A stretch of DNA of 64,000 nucleotides from Pseudomonas tensinigenes (GCF_014268445.2 NZ_CP077089.1:5253501-5317500), one strand, 5' to 3'. Positions 26,082 to 35,040 are shown, counted from the stretch's first letter. A program made the numbers and translations. Notes: generated from the sequence alone by a model not told the origin.

Positions 26082-26647
26082 CCCCTCACCCCAGCCCTCT
26101 CCCGGAGGGAGAGGGGGCCGACCGAGGTGTCTTGCGTCAGACATCGACCTGAAGGACCGAGTCGATTATGGATTCATTGGATATGAGTTCAAAAGGCCCA
26201 CACCCCAGCCCTCTCCCGGAGAGAGAGGGGGCCGACCGAGGTGTGTTGCGTCAGACATCGACCTGAAGGACCGAGTCGATTATGGATTCATTGGATATGA
26301 GCTCAAAAGCCCCACACCCCAGCCCTCTCCCGGAGGGAGAGGGCGCCGACCGAGGTGTGTTGCGTCAGACATCGACCTGAAGGACCGAGTCGATTATGGA
26401 TTGATTGGATATGAGCTCAAAAGCCCCACACCCCAGCCCTCTCCCGGAGGGAGAGGGAGCCGACCGAGGTGTCTTGCGTCGTACATCGACCTGAAAAACC
26501 GAGTCGATTATGGAATGATTGCTGCGGTATATAGGGTCGTGAAATTTGGTTCGATCATGGATTCCCAACTGAGCTTTCAAGTCGGTGAACCTCTCCAATA
26601 TCCCCCAATCAGTCCCCTCTCCCCCTGGGAGAGGGCTAGGGTGAGGG
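26082..26647. repeat. Family C element expanded to four 114-bp tandem units
   Basis: CCAGCCCTCT recurs at 26091, 26205, 26319 and 26433, exactly 114 bp apart. Each unit contains a CTCTCCCGGAGGGAGAG hairpin, GCCGACCGAGGTGT, CATCGACCTGAAGGACCGAG and GATTATGGATTCATTGGATATGAG (written here in parts of 20 bases or less elsewhere: ATTATGGATT, TTGGATATGAG). The array ends with the usual right end, CTCTCCCCCTGGGAGAGGGC followed by TAGGGTGAGGGC, at about 26617-26648. An open frame runs through it but is a by-product of the repeats. The last codons of the sigma factor gene lie inside the right end. Confidence 0.8.
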
Positions 26648-27877
26648 CAATTCCAGCGCCGAAAGCCGCCCTTCAATAAACCGCCGCTCCGGTTCCTGCC
26701 GCGTAAGCTCCAACGCCCGCCAATACGCCGCCCTCGCCTCTCCCACCCTGCCCAACTGCCGGCAAAACTCCGCCCGCGCCGAGTGCGCCAAGTGGTAATC
26801 CTGCAACTCGCCCCGCGCCAAAATCCCTTCAATCAGATTCAACCCCGCCAACGCCCCATCACGCTTGGCCACCGCCACCGCCCGGTTCAACTCGATCACC
26901 GGCGAAGGCACCGCGCGCAACAGCACGTCATACAAACCAACGATCTGCTCCCAATCCGTCTCCCCCGCCGACGGCGCCTCGGCATGCACTGCGGCAATCG
27001 CCGCTTGCAGACAATAAGGCCCAAACCGCCGCGTGGTCAGCGCACGCTCAACCAGCGCACAGCCTTCAGCTATCAACGCGCTGTCCCACAATGAACGATC
27101 CTGATCATCCAGCAGCACCAGTTCACCACTCGGCGAAGTGCGCGCCGAGCGTCGCGATTCGTGCAACAGCATCATCGCCAGCAACCCCATCACCTCCGGC
27201 TCCGGCAGCAACTCCATCAACAGCCGCCCCAACCTGATCGCCTCACGCGTCAGATCTTCACGCGTCAATTCAGCCCCGCCCGACGCCGAATACCCTTCGT
27301 TGAACACCAGATAAATCACCCGCAATACACTGTCGAGGCGTTCGGGCAATTCGCTCAGGCTCGGTACTTGATAAGGGATTCTCGCGTCCCGAATCTTGGC
27401 TTTGGCCCGCACGATGCGCTGGGCAATCGCCGCTGGCGCCGAGAGAAAGGCGCGGGCGATTTCCTCGGTGGTCAGGTCGCAGACTTCGCGCAAGGTCAGC
27501 GGCACTTGCGCATCCGCCGCCAGCGCCGGGTGACAACAGGTGAAGATCAGCCGCAGACGATCGTCTTCCACGTCCTCGCCACTCCAGTCGGCCTGCTCCA
27601 GTTCTTCCAGTTGCGCCAACAACAATGGCTGCGAGGCTTTGAACCGCGCGCGCCGGCGCAACACGTCAATCGCCTTGAAGCGTCCGGTCGAGACCAGCCA
27701 GGTGCGCGGATTATCCGGCACGCCGTCGCGTTGCCAGCGCTCGACCGCGACGAAGAACGCCTCGTGCAAGGCCTCTTCGGCGAGGTCGAAATCACCCAGC
27801 AGGCGAATCAGCGTCGCCAGAATCCGCCGCGAGTCTTCGCGATAGACCTGCTCGACCCGCGTCCGAACCTCAGACAT
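26636..27877 (-). CDS. ECF42-type sigma factor
   Basis: A 413-residue sigma factor, much longer than usual ECFs because of a ~240-residue C-terminal extension. Region 2 covers residues 7-75 (ATLIRLLGDFDLAEEALHEA, NPRTWLVSTGRFKAIDVLRR), region 4 about 110-160 (LTLREVCDLTTEEIARAFL). The extension is helical and TPR-like (VIELNRAVAVAKRDGALAGL, HSARAEFCRQLGRVGEARAAY). ECF42 sigmas are typically encoded beside DGPF/YCII proteins and have no anti-sigma factor, as seen here. The start overlaps the upstream YCII gene by 8 bp. The last residues, LPSP and the stop, are encoded by the edge of the repeat array. Confidence 0.85.
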   Translation of the reverse strand: MSEVRTRVEQVYREDSRRILATLIRLLGDFDLAEEALHEAFFVAVERWQRDGVPDNPRTWLVSTGRFKAIDVLRRRARFKASQPLLLAQLEELEQADWSGEDVEDDRLRLIFTCCHPALAADAQVPLTLREVCDLTTEEIARAFLSAPAAIAQRIVRAKAKIRDARIPYQVPSLSELPERLDSVLRVIYLVFNEGYSASGGAELTREDLTREAIRLGRLLMELLPEPEVMGLLAMMLLHESRRSARTSPSGELVLLDDQDRSLWDSALIAEGCALVERALTTRRFGPYCLQAAIAAVHAEAPSAGETDWEQIVGLYDVLLRAVPSPVIELNRAVAVAKRDGALAGLNLIEGILARGELQDYHLAHSARAEFCRQLGRVGEARAAYWRALELTRQEPERRFIEGRLSALELPSP

Positions 27878-28214
27878 TCAACTGCCGCACCGGCCGCACT
27901 TCGACGCTGCCAACCCGCGCGGCCGGAATGTTGCCGGCGACCTGGATCGCTTCGTTGAGGTCCTTGGCGTCGATCAGATAGAAACCCGCCAATTGCTCTT
28001 TGGTTTCGGCGAACGGGCCATCGGTAATCGATAACTTGCCGTTGCGCATACGCACCGTGGTGGCGGTCTGCACCGACTCCAGCGCTTCGGCGGCGACCAT
28101 TCGCCCGCTGCCCTGAATCGACTCGGCGTAGGCCCAGCACTCGGCGTCTTCCGGACTGTCGGGCGATGAATGCAGCAGGCGTTCATCGCTGTAGACCAGG
28201 CATAAATACTTCAT
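27870..28214 (-). CDS. YCII/DGPF-domain protein, ECF42 partner
   Basis: A 114-residue protein of the YCII-related (DGPF) family, with MKYLCLVYSDE at the start and TDGPFAETKEQLAGFYLI containing the DGPF motif. Such proteins are encoded with ECF42 sigma factors and are thought to be their targets or modulators; the enzymatic role is unproven. Start 28214 follows a GGAG site (GGAGAACGCC). It overlaps the sigma gene by 8 bp and follows the SnoaL-like gene by 40 bp, so all three form one operon. Confidence 0.85.
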   Translation of the reverse strand: MKYLCLVYSDERLLHSSPDSPEDAECWAYAESIQGSGRMVAAEALESVQTATTVRMRNGKLSITDGPFAETKEQLAGFYLIDAKDLNEAIQVAGNIPAARVGSVEVRPVRQLNV

Positions 28215-28254
28215 GGCGTTCTCCTGAACCGGACGGATCAACTATGGCTGAAGA

Positions 28255-28680
28255 TCAGGGAGTCACATCGAACAGCGTCGCGCCGCTCATCGGATCGAAC
28301 GGCGCCGACCAGTGTTCGTGGACGATTTTCCACGCCCCGCCGACCTGCCGGTAGCAAGCGGTGACGCGCATCCAGCAGCTCTGGGTTTCGCCTTTCTCAT
28401 TGGTGCCGCCGCAGTTCGCCACCCAGTGGGCGAAGGCGATGTTGTCGGCGCTTTCGATGGCGATTTCGTGGAATTCGAAAATGTGCGGGCCGGGGCACAT
28501 TTCCATGCACTCGACCCAGTGCGCGCGGTAGGCGGCTTTGCCCTTGAATTGCAGGGCCTTGATCGCGTCGAAGGAGACGATGTCGTCGGCGTACAACGCC
28601 ATGACTTTCTCCACGTCCTTGGTCATGACGGCTTCGCGGTAGGTGTTGATCAGGGTCTGAATTTCAGATTGTGCGCTCAT
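28255..28680 (-). CDS. SnoaL/NTF2-like protein
   Basis: A 141-residue protein with the NTF2-like cone fold: IQTLINTYREAVMTKDVEKVMALYADD at the start, KGKAAYRAHWVECMEMCPGP in the middle and WKIVHEHWSAPFDP at the end. The fold serves ketosteroid-isomerase-like enzymes, polyketide cyclases and ligand-binding proteins; the substrate is unknown. It is the first gene of the ECF42 operon, and a GGAG ribosome site (RC of CTCC at 28686) precedes it. Confidence 0.75.
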   Translation of the reverse strand: MSAQSEIQTLINTYREAVMTKDVEKVMALYADDIVSFDAIKALQFKGKAAYRAHWVECMEMCPGPHIFEFHEIAIESADNIAFAHWVANCGGTNEKGETQSCWMRVTACYRQVGGAWKIVHEHWSAPFDPMSGATLFDVTP

Positions 28681-28821
28681 GCTGTTCTCCGTGGTTTTTG
28701 TTGTGAAGACACCCTTAGTCGTTCGGCAATCGGGTAGATCGACAGTCGAAACAAAAAATTTCCACTGAGGCCAAAATCGCTAGAATCCGAGGCTCATCTT
28801 TGTAGGAAAAAGGAAATTCCC

Positions 28822-29307
28822 GTGTCAGCCCAACTCGTGCCGTACGACAGCCTGAACGCCTTGCAGCGTGAGCAAGTCGAGGCGATTGAAATCCATGCCG
28901 AGCAGATCAAGTTCTCCGGTGATATCCACGGTGCCTTGCACACGCTGCTGTCGAAACCCGGCCCCGGCGTGAAAGGTTTTGCGCTGTTGGCGGATGACGT
29001 ACCGGTGGCGTTTCTGCTGCTCAAGCGCCCGCCGGTGTTGCCCGCCTGGGCCAATGAGCACAGCGCCACCTTGCATGCGTTGCAGGTCGATCGCCGCGCA
29101 CAGGGCAAGGGTTACGGCAAGGCCTGTCTGCAAGCGCTGCCCGAAGTTGCGCGCCTGGCGTGGCCGGAGATCAAGGGGCTGGAATTGTCGGTGGACGCTG
29201 ACAATGATGCGGCGATCGCGCTGTACGCCAAGCACGGCTACGTCGACAGCGGCGAAGCGTACAAGGGCCGGATCGGTTACGAACGGCGTATGGGTCTGGT
29301 TTTCTAA
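28822..29307 (+). CDS. GNAT-family N-acetyltransferase
   Basis: A 161-residue acetyltransferase with the acetyl-CoA binding segment LQVDRRAQGKGYGKACLQAL (R/Q-x-x-G-x-G/A) at about residues 90-110 and the ALYAKHGYVDSGE C-terminal motif. The GTG start at 28822 is supported by AAAAAGGAAA seven to sixteen bases upstream. The acceptor is unknown. The next gene follows 18 bp later on the same strand, so they are probably co-transcribed. Confidence 0.75.
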   Translation: MSAQLVPYDSLNALQREQVEAIEIHAEQIKFSGDIHGALHTLLSKPGPGVKGFALLADDVPVAFLLLKRPPVLPAWANEHSATLHALQVDRRAQGKGYGKACLQALPEVARLAWPEIKGLELSVDADNDAAIALYAKHGYVDSGEAYKGRIGYERRMGLVF

Positions 29308-29325
29308 GTCATCGAGGGATGCACG

Positions 29326-29931
29326 ATGATCGATTCAATCGAAGCGCTGGAAGCGATTTACGGACTGCCGCATGAACGGGCGGTGCGCAAGCAGATCGGT
29401 TTTCTCAACGAGGATTATCAGGCGATGGTGCGGGTTTCGCCGCTGGTGATTGTCAGCTCGGTGGGCGCTGATGGCCTGGATAATTCACCGCGCGGCGACA
29501 AGGCCGGGTTTGTGCGGATTATTGATGAGCGCACCTTGGCCCTGCCCGATCGCCCGGGCAACAACCGCATCGATACCCTGCGCAATGTGCTGCAGGATTC
29601 GCGGGTGTCGCTGCTGTTCATCATTCCGGGGATTGGCGAGACATTGCGGGTCAACGGCACGGCGACGATCAGCGCAGATCCGCAACTGCTGGAAAGCTTT
29701 GCGGTGAATGGCAAACCGGCGAAAACGGTGTTGCTGGTGACGGTGGAAGCGGCGTTTTTTCATTGTTCGAAAGCCTTCGTCCGTTCTGATGCGTGGAACC
29801 CGGAAACGCATCTGCCGCGCTCTGCCCTGCCCTCTGCCGGCGCCTTCCACAAGCGCCTGAATGATGGGCAGTTCGATGCCGACACCTACGACCGTGAAGC
29901 GCCGAAACGGGTAAGCGACACCCTTTACTGA
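29326..29931 (+). CDS. PPOX-class FMN-binding protein (MSMEG_1061-type)
   Basis: A 201-residue protein with the pyridoxamine 5'-phosphate oxidase split-barrel fold: PLVIVSSVGADGLDNSPRGD, TLALPDRPGNNRIDTLRNVL, VSLLFIIPGIGETLRVNGTA and a C-terminal FHCSKAFVRSDAWNP. This matches small FMN- or F420-type flavoproteins annotated as MSMEG_1061-like. The redox substrate is unknown. It sits directly downstream of a GNAT gene. Confidence 0.75.
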   Translation: MIDSIEALEAIYGLPHERAVRKQIGFLNEDYQAMVRVSPLVIVSSVGADGLDNSPRGDKAGFVRIIDERTLALPDRPGNNRIDTLRNVLQDSRVSLLFIIPGIGETLRVNGTATISADPQLLESFAVNGKPAKTVLLVTVEAAFFHCSKAFVRSDAWNPETHLPRSALPSAGAFHKRLNDGQFDADTYDREAPKRVSDTLY

Positions 29932-29948
29932 CACAACACGGTCCCCCG

Positions 29949-30033
29949 TGTAGGAGCTGCCGAAGGCTGCGATCTTTTGACCTTGCTGTTAAAAATCAAG
30001 ATCAAAAGATCGCAGCCTTCGGCAGCTCCTACA
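29949..30033. repeat. Family B hairpin repeat
   Basis: Near-perfect inverted repeat of about 38 bases per arm: TGTAGGAGCTGCCGAAGGCT ... GATCTTTTGA, then the complement ending AGCTCCTACA. It lies between convergent genes. Confidence 0.85.
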
Positions 30034-30051
30034 GTGGAGATCGGTGTGGGG

Positions 30052-30540
30052 TTAGAGGGTCAGGATCATCTCGTGCCACGCCATCCCACCGTGGTCGGAC
30101 TCAGACGGTTTGATGTAAGCGAAGCCAAAGCCTGCATACAGAGGGATGTGTATTTCTTTGCACATCAAATGAATCGTCGCCTTATCCATCCCGCGCATAC
30201 GTTCAATGAACTCGCCCATCAAACGCTTGGCCAAACCCTGCCCCTGATAATCCGGGTGCACCACCACCGACATGATCACCACGTTCGGCCCTTGCGGGTC
30301 GTGGCCGATCAGTTCCTTGAAGGCCTCGTCCGACATCTGCACGTCAAACGCCGCGCCGGAGTTGACGAAGCCTGCGACCTCACCGTCCACCTCGGCAACG
30401 ATAAAACCTTCCGGCCAAGTGGCGATGCGCGTGGCGATTTTTTCGCGGGTGGCCGCTTCGTCACCTTCGTAGGCAACGGTTTCGATGGCGTAGCAGCGGT
30501 CCAGGTCGGCGGCGGTGACGTTGCGGATGACGGTGTTCAT
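30052..30540 (-). CDS. GNAT-family N-acetyltransferase
   Basis: A 162-residue acetyltransferase: RNVTAADLDRCYAIETVAY at the start, VIMSVVVHPDYQGQGLAKRL with the Q-x-x-G-x-A loop at about residues 98-106, and the final PLYAGFGFAYIKPSESDHGG. This resembles arylalkylamine/serotonin N-acetyltransferase-type GNATs. Start 30540 is favoured over 30579, since the extra residues look non-coding. Confidence 0.75.
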   Translation of the reverse strand: MNTVIRNVTAADLDRCYAIETVAYEGDEAATREKIATRIATWPEGFIVAEVDGEVAGFVNSGAAFDVQMSDEAFKELIGHDPQGPNVVIMSVVVHPDYQGQGLAKRLMGEFIERMRGMDKATIHLMCKEIHIPLYAGFGFAYIKPSESDHGGMAWHEMILTL

Positions 30541-30705
30541 GGCGGCTCGAAAATCAGCAGAAGAAAGTGCCGAAAGCATAAAGGAATAAGGCCTGCATAT
30601 CGATGCGCACGGGCGGCGTAAAGCCTGCGTATAAGTGCTTTTCTTCGTGTTCGCGGCGGGCTATTTCTCAGGTGTGTCTCTGACTACCCTTGGGGGAAAC
30701 CGCTT

Positions 30706-30822
30706 ATGAGCAGCGTTGAAATTGGCCTGTTGATGGTGTTGGGCATCAGTACCTTCGGCTTTATCACCTTGGGCATCGACCTGTTGCGGGCGCGACGGTT
30801 GGGCAAAGGCAAGCGGGGTTGA
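30706..30822 (+). CDS. Small single-pass membrane protein, 38 residues
   Basis: A 38-codon frame with a strong ribosome site (GGGGGAAA, seven bases upstream). The peptide begins MSSVEIGLLMVLGI, continues through a hydrophobic helix to about residue 26, and ends with a basic tail RARRLGKGKRG. One membrane helix with a positive cytoplasmic tail is the standard small membrane protein design. A hairpin starts ten bases after its stop. It is easily missed by gene callers. No homologue is recognised. Confidence 0.5.
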   Translation: MSSVEIGLLMVLGISTFGFITLGIDLLRARRLGKGKRG

Positions 30823-30831
30823 AAACCATAA

Positions 30832-30850
30832 GGCGGATCATTGATCCGCC
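30832..30850 (-). terminator. Terminator hairpin between convergent genes
   Basis: GGCGGAT-CATTG-ATCCGCC, extended by AACCAT/ATGGTT outside. On the minus strand a TTTTC run follows it, so it fits as the terminator of the GyrI-like gene; it may also stop the 38-codon gene. Confidence 0.55.
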
Positions 30851-30864
30851 TCATGGTTGTCGGC

Positions 30865-31359
30865 TCAGACCTTGGTATCGACCGGCACGCAGATTTCCAG
30901 TTTGCCGGTGTTCATTTTCGGATTGAAGTCGGCGCTGTAACGCTCCAGTTCCGGGGCGTTCAGTTCCACGTAATGGGAGTTCGGCAGCCAGGTTTTGTAG
31001 ATGTATTGCAGGGTTTGCGGCAACTGATCGAGCGGTCCCTTGTGCTCAAACACCGCGTACTGCCGAGGCAGCACTTCCACCCACTGATAAACCTTCTGGT
31101 CGAGGTCATCAAGCTTGCTGATTTCCACCCCAGCGATGTAATCGAAGCCACCCTTGCCGTCGAAATTGCTGCAAACACCGTAGGTCACTTCGTTCTTTTG
31201 CCCCTGGATCTTTCCCAGGTGCGGCAAGAACTTTTCCCACAGCGCCGGGATGTCTTTTGCTGTGTCTTGAGTAAATCGACCGCGAAAGCCTGCAATCAGC
31301 AGGAAGTGTCCATGTTCGAAGCGAGGTTCAGCCACTTCGACGCGTGTTTGCTCATCCAT
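30865..31359 (-). CDS. GyrI-like effector-binding domain protein
   Basis: A 164-residue stand-alone GyrI-like/AraC effector-binding (SOUL-type fold) protein: FLLIAGFRGRFTQDTAKDIP, then VTYGVCSNF, FDYIAGVEIS and RQYAVFEHKGPLDQLPQTLQYIYKTWL. These domains bind hydrophobic small molecules or act as decoys for regulators. No DNA-binding domain is present. Start 31359 has an AGGAG site; the frame is open to 31467. It follows the LysE gene on the same strand with a 67-bp gap. Confidence 0.75.
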   Translation of the reverse strand: MDEQTRVEVAEPRFEHGHFLLIAGFRGRFTQDTAKDIPALWEKFLPHLGKIQGQKNEVTYGVCSNFDGKGGFDYIAGVEISKLDDLDQKVYQWVEVLPRQYAVFEHKGPLDQLPQTLQYIYKTWLPNSHYVELNAPELERYSADFNPKMNTGKLEICVPVDTKV

Positions 31360-31426
31360 GACTCGACTCCTGGAACAAGAAAGGGGTTCGGCTGGGAGTA
31401 TAGAAAGCCAAACCCAATTCGCACGC

Positions 31427-32089
31427 TTACAGCGAATGCAACTGCTCGACGGCGCCCGAACCGACAAACTCGTTATAGCCGGAAACGATCACGTACACCG
31501 CGAAATAGCAGAAGATCGCTGCAGATGCCATATAGGAATAGCGCAACAGCTTGTCGCCCAGCAGCTTGCCACCGTGGCTCGCGGCAAAACATAAACCCGC
31601 CGACCACAACAGCCCGGCGCAAAGGAAACCGCCAAGGAACAGCGCCGAACTCAAAGGGCCGCCGCCACCGGAACGGGCGATCAAGGTGCCGCCGACCGCT
31701 GCAAACCAGAGAATCGCGCTTGGCGATGACATAGCGAGAAAAATCCCACGGAAGAACTCCTTGCGATGGGAGTTCTGCCCTACCTCGGCGGTCGCGGCCA
31801 GTTGCGCTTCGTGATGGATCGCCGAGTAGATCATCTTCGCCGCAAAGTAGATCAGCAGCGCCGAACCACCGATCCACAGGACCCAGCGCACGGTTTCGAA
31901 CTGCAGCAAAACGGTCATGCCGGCCAGCGCCAGCACCGCGTAGATCAGGTCGCCGACGCAGGTGCCGAGGCCCAGCGCAAAGCCCTGAAAGTAACCGCGC
32001 TGCATCGCCAATGTGATCATTGCGATGTTGGCCACGCCGATATCCAGGCACAGCGAGAGGCTCAGCAAGAAGCCGCTGGTGAATTCCAT
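31427..32089 (-). CDS. LysE-family amino-acid exporter
   Basis: A 220-residue inner-membrane protein with six hydrophobic helices. The N-terminal segment SLCLDIGVANIAMITLAMQRG and the GFALGLGTCVGDLIYAVLAL repeat are LysE/RhtB features, as is the SSPSAILWFAAVGG loop near residue 125. Export of amino acids or related metabolites is the family role. It is divergent from alaC with 139 bp between, so alanine or another transamination product is a possible cargo (inference). Confidence 0.8.
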   Translation of the reverse strand: MEFTSGFLLSLSLCLDIGVANIAMITLAMQRGYFQGFALGLGTCVGDLIYAVLALAGMTVLLQFETVRWVLWIGGSALLIYFAAKMIYSAIHHEAQLAATAEVGQNSHRKEFFRGIFLAMSSPSAILWFAAVGGTLIARSGGGGPLSSALFLGGFLCAGLLWSAGLCFAASHGGKLLGDKLLRYSYMASAAIFCYFAVYVIVSGYNEFVGSGAVEQLHSL

Positions 32090-32228
32090 CTACCGATTTC
32101 CTTGGGACAAAATTGTTTACAAACGGGCTGGACAGTATGCCATCACTGACCTTATCTTCCGCCACAGGTCACCGCAGTGACCAGCGTCGCTCGGACGGTT
32201 CCGGGCGCTTACGTTATCCGAGGCAACA

Positions 32229-33446
32229 ATGGCCGAACAAGGTTCGCCGCGCCGCTTTGCGCGCATAGATCGACTCCCCCCTTACGTTTTCAACATCACC
32301 GCCGAGCTGAAGATGGCCGCGCGTCGTCGCGGTGAAGACATCATCGACTTGAGCATGGGCAACCCCGACGGCGCCACGCCGCCGCACATTGTCGAAAAAC
32401 TCGTACAAGTTGCCCAACGCGAAGACACTCACGGCTACTCGACGTCCAAGGGCATTCCGCGCCTGCGCCGGGCGATTTCCAACTGGTACAAGCAGCGCTA
32501 CGAGGTCGATATCGACCCGGAAAGCGAAGCCATTGTCACCATCGGTTCCAAGGAAGGCCTGGCGCATTTGATGCTGGCGACCCTGGATCAGGGCGACACC
32601 GTGCTGGTGCCGAACCCGAGCTATCCGATTCACATCTACGGTGCTGTGATTGCCGGCGCCCAGGTGCGTTCGGTGCCGCTGGTGCCGGGCGTGGACTTCT
32701 TCGATGAATTGGAACGGGCCATTCGTGGCTCGATTCCGAAGCCGAAAATGATGATCCTCGGCTTCCCGTCGAATCCGACCGCGCAGTGTGTGGAGCTGGA
32801 TTTCTTCGAGCGGGTGATCGCCCTCGCCAAGCAGTACGACGTGCTGGTGATTCACGATCTGGCTTACGCCGACATCGTCTACGACGGCTGGAAAGCCCCG
32901 TCGATCATGCAGGTGCCGGGCGCCAAGGACATCGCGGTGGAGTTTTTCACCCTGTCCAAGAGCTACAACATGGCCGGCTGGCGCATCGGTTTCATGGTCG
33001 GTAACCCGGAACTGGTCAACGCGCTGGCGCGGATCAAGAGCTACCACGACTACGGCACCTTTACCCCGCTGCAAGTGGCGGCGATTGCTGCGCTGGAAGG
33101 CGATCAGCAATGCGTGCGCGACATCGCCGAGCAGTATCGCCAACGGCGTAATGTGCTGGTCAAAGGCCTGCATGAACTGGGCTGGATGGTCGAGAATCCG
33201 AAGGCTTCGATGTATGTCTGGGCGAAGATTCCCGAGCAGTACGCGCATCTGGGTTCGCTGGAGTTCGCCAAGAAACTGCTGGCCGAAGCCAAGGTCTGTG
33301 TTTCGCCGGGGGTGGGGTTTGGTGAGTATGGCGACGATCACGTGCGCTTTGCGCTGATCGAAAACCAGGACCGCATTCGTCAGGCTGTACGCGGCATTCG
33401 CGGGATGTTCCGGGCGGATGGCCTGAGTCCAAAAACTTCCGCCTGA
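32229..33446 (+). CDS. alaC: Alanine transaminase AlaC
   Basis: A 405-residue fold-type I PLP aminotransferase that makes alanine from pyruvate and glutamate. Visible are [14 protein letters not shown], the [16 protein letters not shown] segment, [17 protein letters not shown], the DLAYAD cofactor Asp and the Schiff-base lysine Lys244 in [11 protein letters not shown], followed by the [14 protein letters not shown] substrate Arg region. Length and motifs match AlaC/YfdZ. It is followed by a REP pair and a bidirectional terminator. Confidence 0.85.
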   Translation: MAEQGSPRRFARIDRLPPYVFNITAELKMAARRRGEDIIDLSMGNPDGATPPHIVEKLVQVAQREDTHGYSTSKGIPRLRRAISNWYKQRYEVDIDPESEAIVTIGSKEGLAHLMLATLDQGDTVLVPNPSYPIHIYGAVIAGAQVRSVPLVPGVDFFDELERAIRGSIPKPKMMILGFPSNPTAQCVELDFFERVIALAKQYDVLVIHDLAYADIVYDGWKAPSIMQVPGAKDIAVEFFTLSKSYNMAGWRIGFMVGNPELVNALARIKSYHDYGTFTPLQVAAIAALEGDQQCVRDIAEQYRQRRNVLVKGLHELGWMVENPKASMYVWAKIPEQYAHLGSLEFAKKLLAEAKVCVSPGVGFGEYGDDHVRFALIENQDRIRQAVRGIRGMFRADGLSPKTSA

Positions 33447-33457
33447 CACTTACCCCC

Positions 33458-33545
33458 TGTGGGAGCGAGCCTGCTCGCGAAGGCGTCGTGTCAGCTACAT
33501 CAATGCTGACTGACCCACCGCTTTCGCGAGCAGGCTCGCTCCCAC
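33458..33545. repeat. Paired REP element (family A)
   Basis: Inverted REP cores directly after alaC, before the terminator. Confidence 0.85.
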
Positions 33546-33575
33546 ATTGGTTTTGGGTGAACCACAAAATCCACC

Positions 33576-33607
33576 CACAAAAAAACCGCATCGCTGCGGT
33601 TTTTTTG
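33576..33607. terminator. Bidirectional rho-independent terminator
   Basis: A-run, AACCGCA-TCGC-TGCGGTT stem, T-run; symmetric, so it serves both alaC (plus) and gntP (minus). Confidence 0.85.
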
Positions 33608-33624
33608 TGCCTGAAAGAAGCCGC

Positions 33625-34980
33625 TTAAACGAACAGCGACAACAGCAGGATAAAGCCCAACGCAACCACCGAGAGGATGGTTTCCATCGCAGTCCAGGTC
33701 TTGAACGTCTCAGCCACGGTCATGTTGAAGTACTGCTTCACCAGCCAGAAACCGGCGTCGTTAACGTGGGACAGGATCAGCGAACCGGCACCCGTGGCGA
33801 GCACCAGCAACTCACGGTTAACGCCCGGAATCATCCCCACCACCGGCACGACAATGCCCGCGCCAGTGATGGTCGCCACAGTTGCCGAACCGGTCGCGAT
33901 ACGGATCACCGCCGCCACCAGCCACGCCAGCAGGATCGGCGAGATCTGCGCGCTGACCGCCATGTGGCCGATCACGTCGCCCACGCCGCTGGTGACCAGC
34001 ATCTGCTTGAAGCCACCGCCGGCACCGATGATCAGGATGATCGCGGCGGTTGGCGCCAGGCTTGCGTCGAGCCACTTGAGCATCTGCTGGGAACCGATGC
34101 CCTGCTTGTGCCCGAAGGTGTACAGCGACAGCAGCAACGCCAGCAGCAGTGCCGAGATCGGGTGACCGATCATGTCCATCCAGGTACGGAAGAAGTGGCC
34201 GTCCGGCAGCGCCACGTCAGCGAAGGTTTTCAGCAGCATCAGGAACACCGGCAGCAGCACGGTGATCAGGGTGATGCTGAAGCTCGGCAGCGTAGTCGAG
34301 TCGTCATTTTCGCGGGCCAGTTGATCGACCAGTTCCTGATTCGGGTGACCCGGAATGTGCTTGGCGATAAACGTACCGAAGATCGGACCGGCAATGATCG
34401 CGGTCGGCAGCGCAACGATCAGACCATAAAGAATGGTCTTGCCGATGTCAGCGCCGAACACACCGATGGCCAGCAGCGGACCCGGGTGCGGTGGCACCAG
34501 ACCGTGTACTGCGGACAGACCGGCAAGCAACGGGATACCGATCTTGATGATCGACACGCCGGTGCGACGCGCAACGATGAACACCAGCGGAATCAGCAGG
34601 ACAAAACCGATTTCGAAGAACAGCGGGATGCCGACAAGGAACGCGGCAAACATCATTGCCCACTGGACTTTGTCTTTACCGAACGCTCGAATCAGGGTCT
34701 GGGCGATCTGATCCGCCCCGCCCGACTCGGCCATCATTTTGCCGAGCATGGTGCCCAGCGCGAGGATGATGCCGACGAAACCGAGCACGCCACCGAAGCC
34801 GTCCTGGAACGCTTTGATGATGGTGCCGATCGGCATGCCCGACGTCAGGCCGAGGAACGCGGCGGCGATGGTCAGGGAAATGAACGGGTGAATCTTGAAT
34901 TTGGTGATCAGGATAATCAGGCCGATTACCGTGACCACTGCATCGAGCAGCAGGAACGTCTCATGGGACATGCCAAACAT
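33625..34980 (-). CDS. gntP: Gluconate:H+ symporter
   Basis: A 451-residue GntP-family permease with about 12 membrane helices. Visible family segments are GMPIGTIIKAFQDGFGGVLG near the start, GIPLFFEIGFVLLIPLV, HGLVPPHPGPLLAIG, and ATGSATVATITGAGIVVPVV near residue 370. It imports gluconate. ATG 34980 has GGAGA nine bases upstream. It lies downstream of gluconokinase (82-bp gap) and a GntR-like operator sits in that gap, suggesting its own promoter. Confidence 0.85.
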   Translation of the reverse strand: MFGMSHETFLLLDAVVTVIGLIILITKFKIHPFISLTIAAAFLGLTSGMPIGTIIKAFQDGFGGVLGFVGIILALGTMLGKMMAESGGADQIAQTLIRAFGKDKVQWAMMFAAFLVGIPLFFEIGFVLLIPLVFIVARRTGVSIIKIGIPLLAGLSAVHGLVPPHPGPLLAIGVFGADIGKTILYGLIVALPTAIIAGPIFGTFIAKHIPGHPNQELVDQLARENDDSTTLPSFSITLITVLLPVFLMLLKTFADVALPDGHFFRTWMDMIGHPISALLLALLLSLYTFGHKQGIGSQQMLKWLDASLAPTAAIILIIGAGGGFKQMLVTSGVGDVIGHMAVSAQISPILLAWLVAAVIRIATGSATVATITGAGIVVPVVGMIPGVNRELLVLATGAGSLILSHVNDAGFWLVKQYFNMTVAETFKTWTAMETILSVVALGFILLLSLFV

Positions 34981-35040
34981 TGGGGGTGTCTCCTGGATTG
35001 TTGTTGTTATTAAAGCGGGTTAAACAGAAGTCGGGAGGAC

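Noticed and set aside
26082..26647. CRISPR array
   Set aside because: Units are 114 bp and nearly identical throughout, with no short repeat/variable spacer alternation and no cas genes. The same holds for 46274-46637.
25981..26679. Open frame across the tandem repeats with repeated peptide units
   Set aside because: The 114-bp period is divisible by three, so any open frame repeats. No ribosome site; the DNA pattern is that of the repeat element.
33547..35013. Long plus-strand open frame opposite gntP (488 codons)
   Set aside because: The translation is Arg/His/Gln-rich with no fold, the usual antisense composition of a membrane protein gene.
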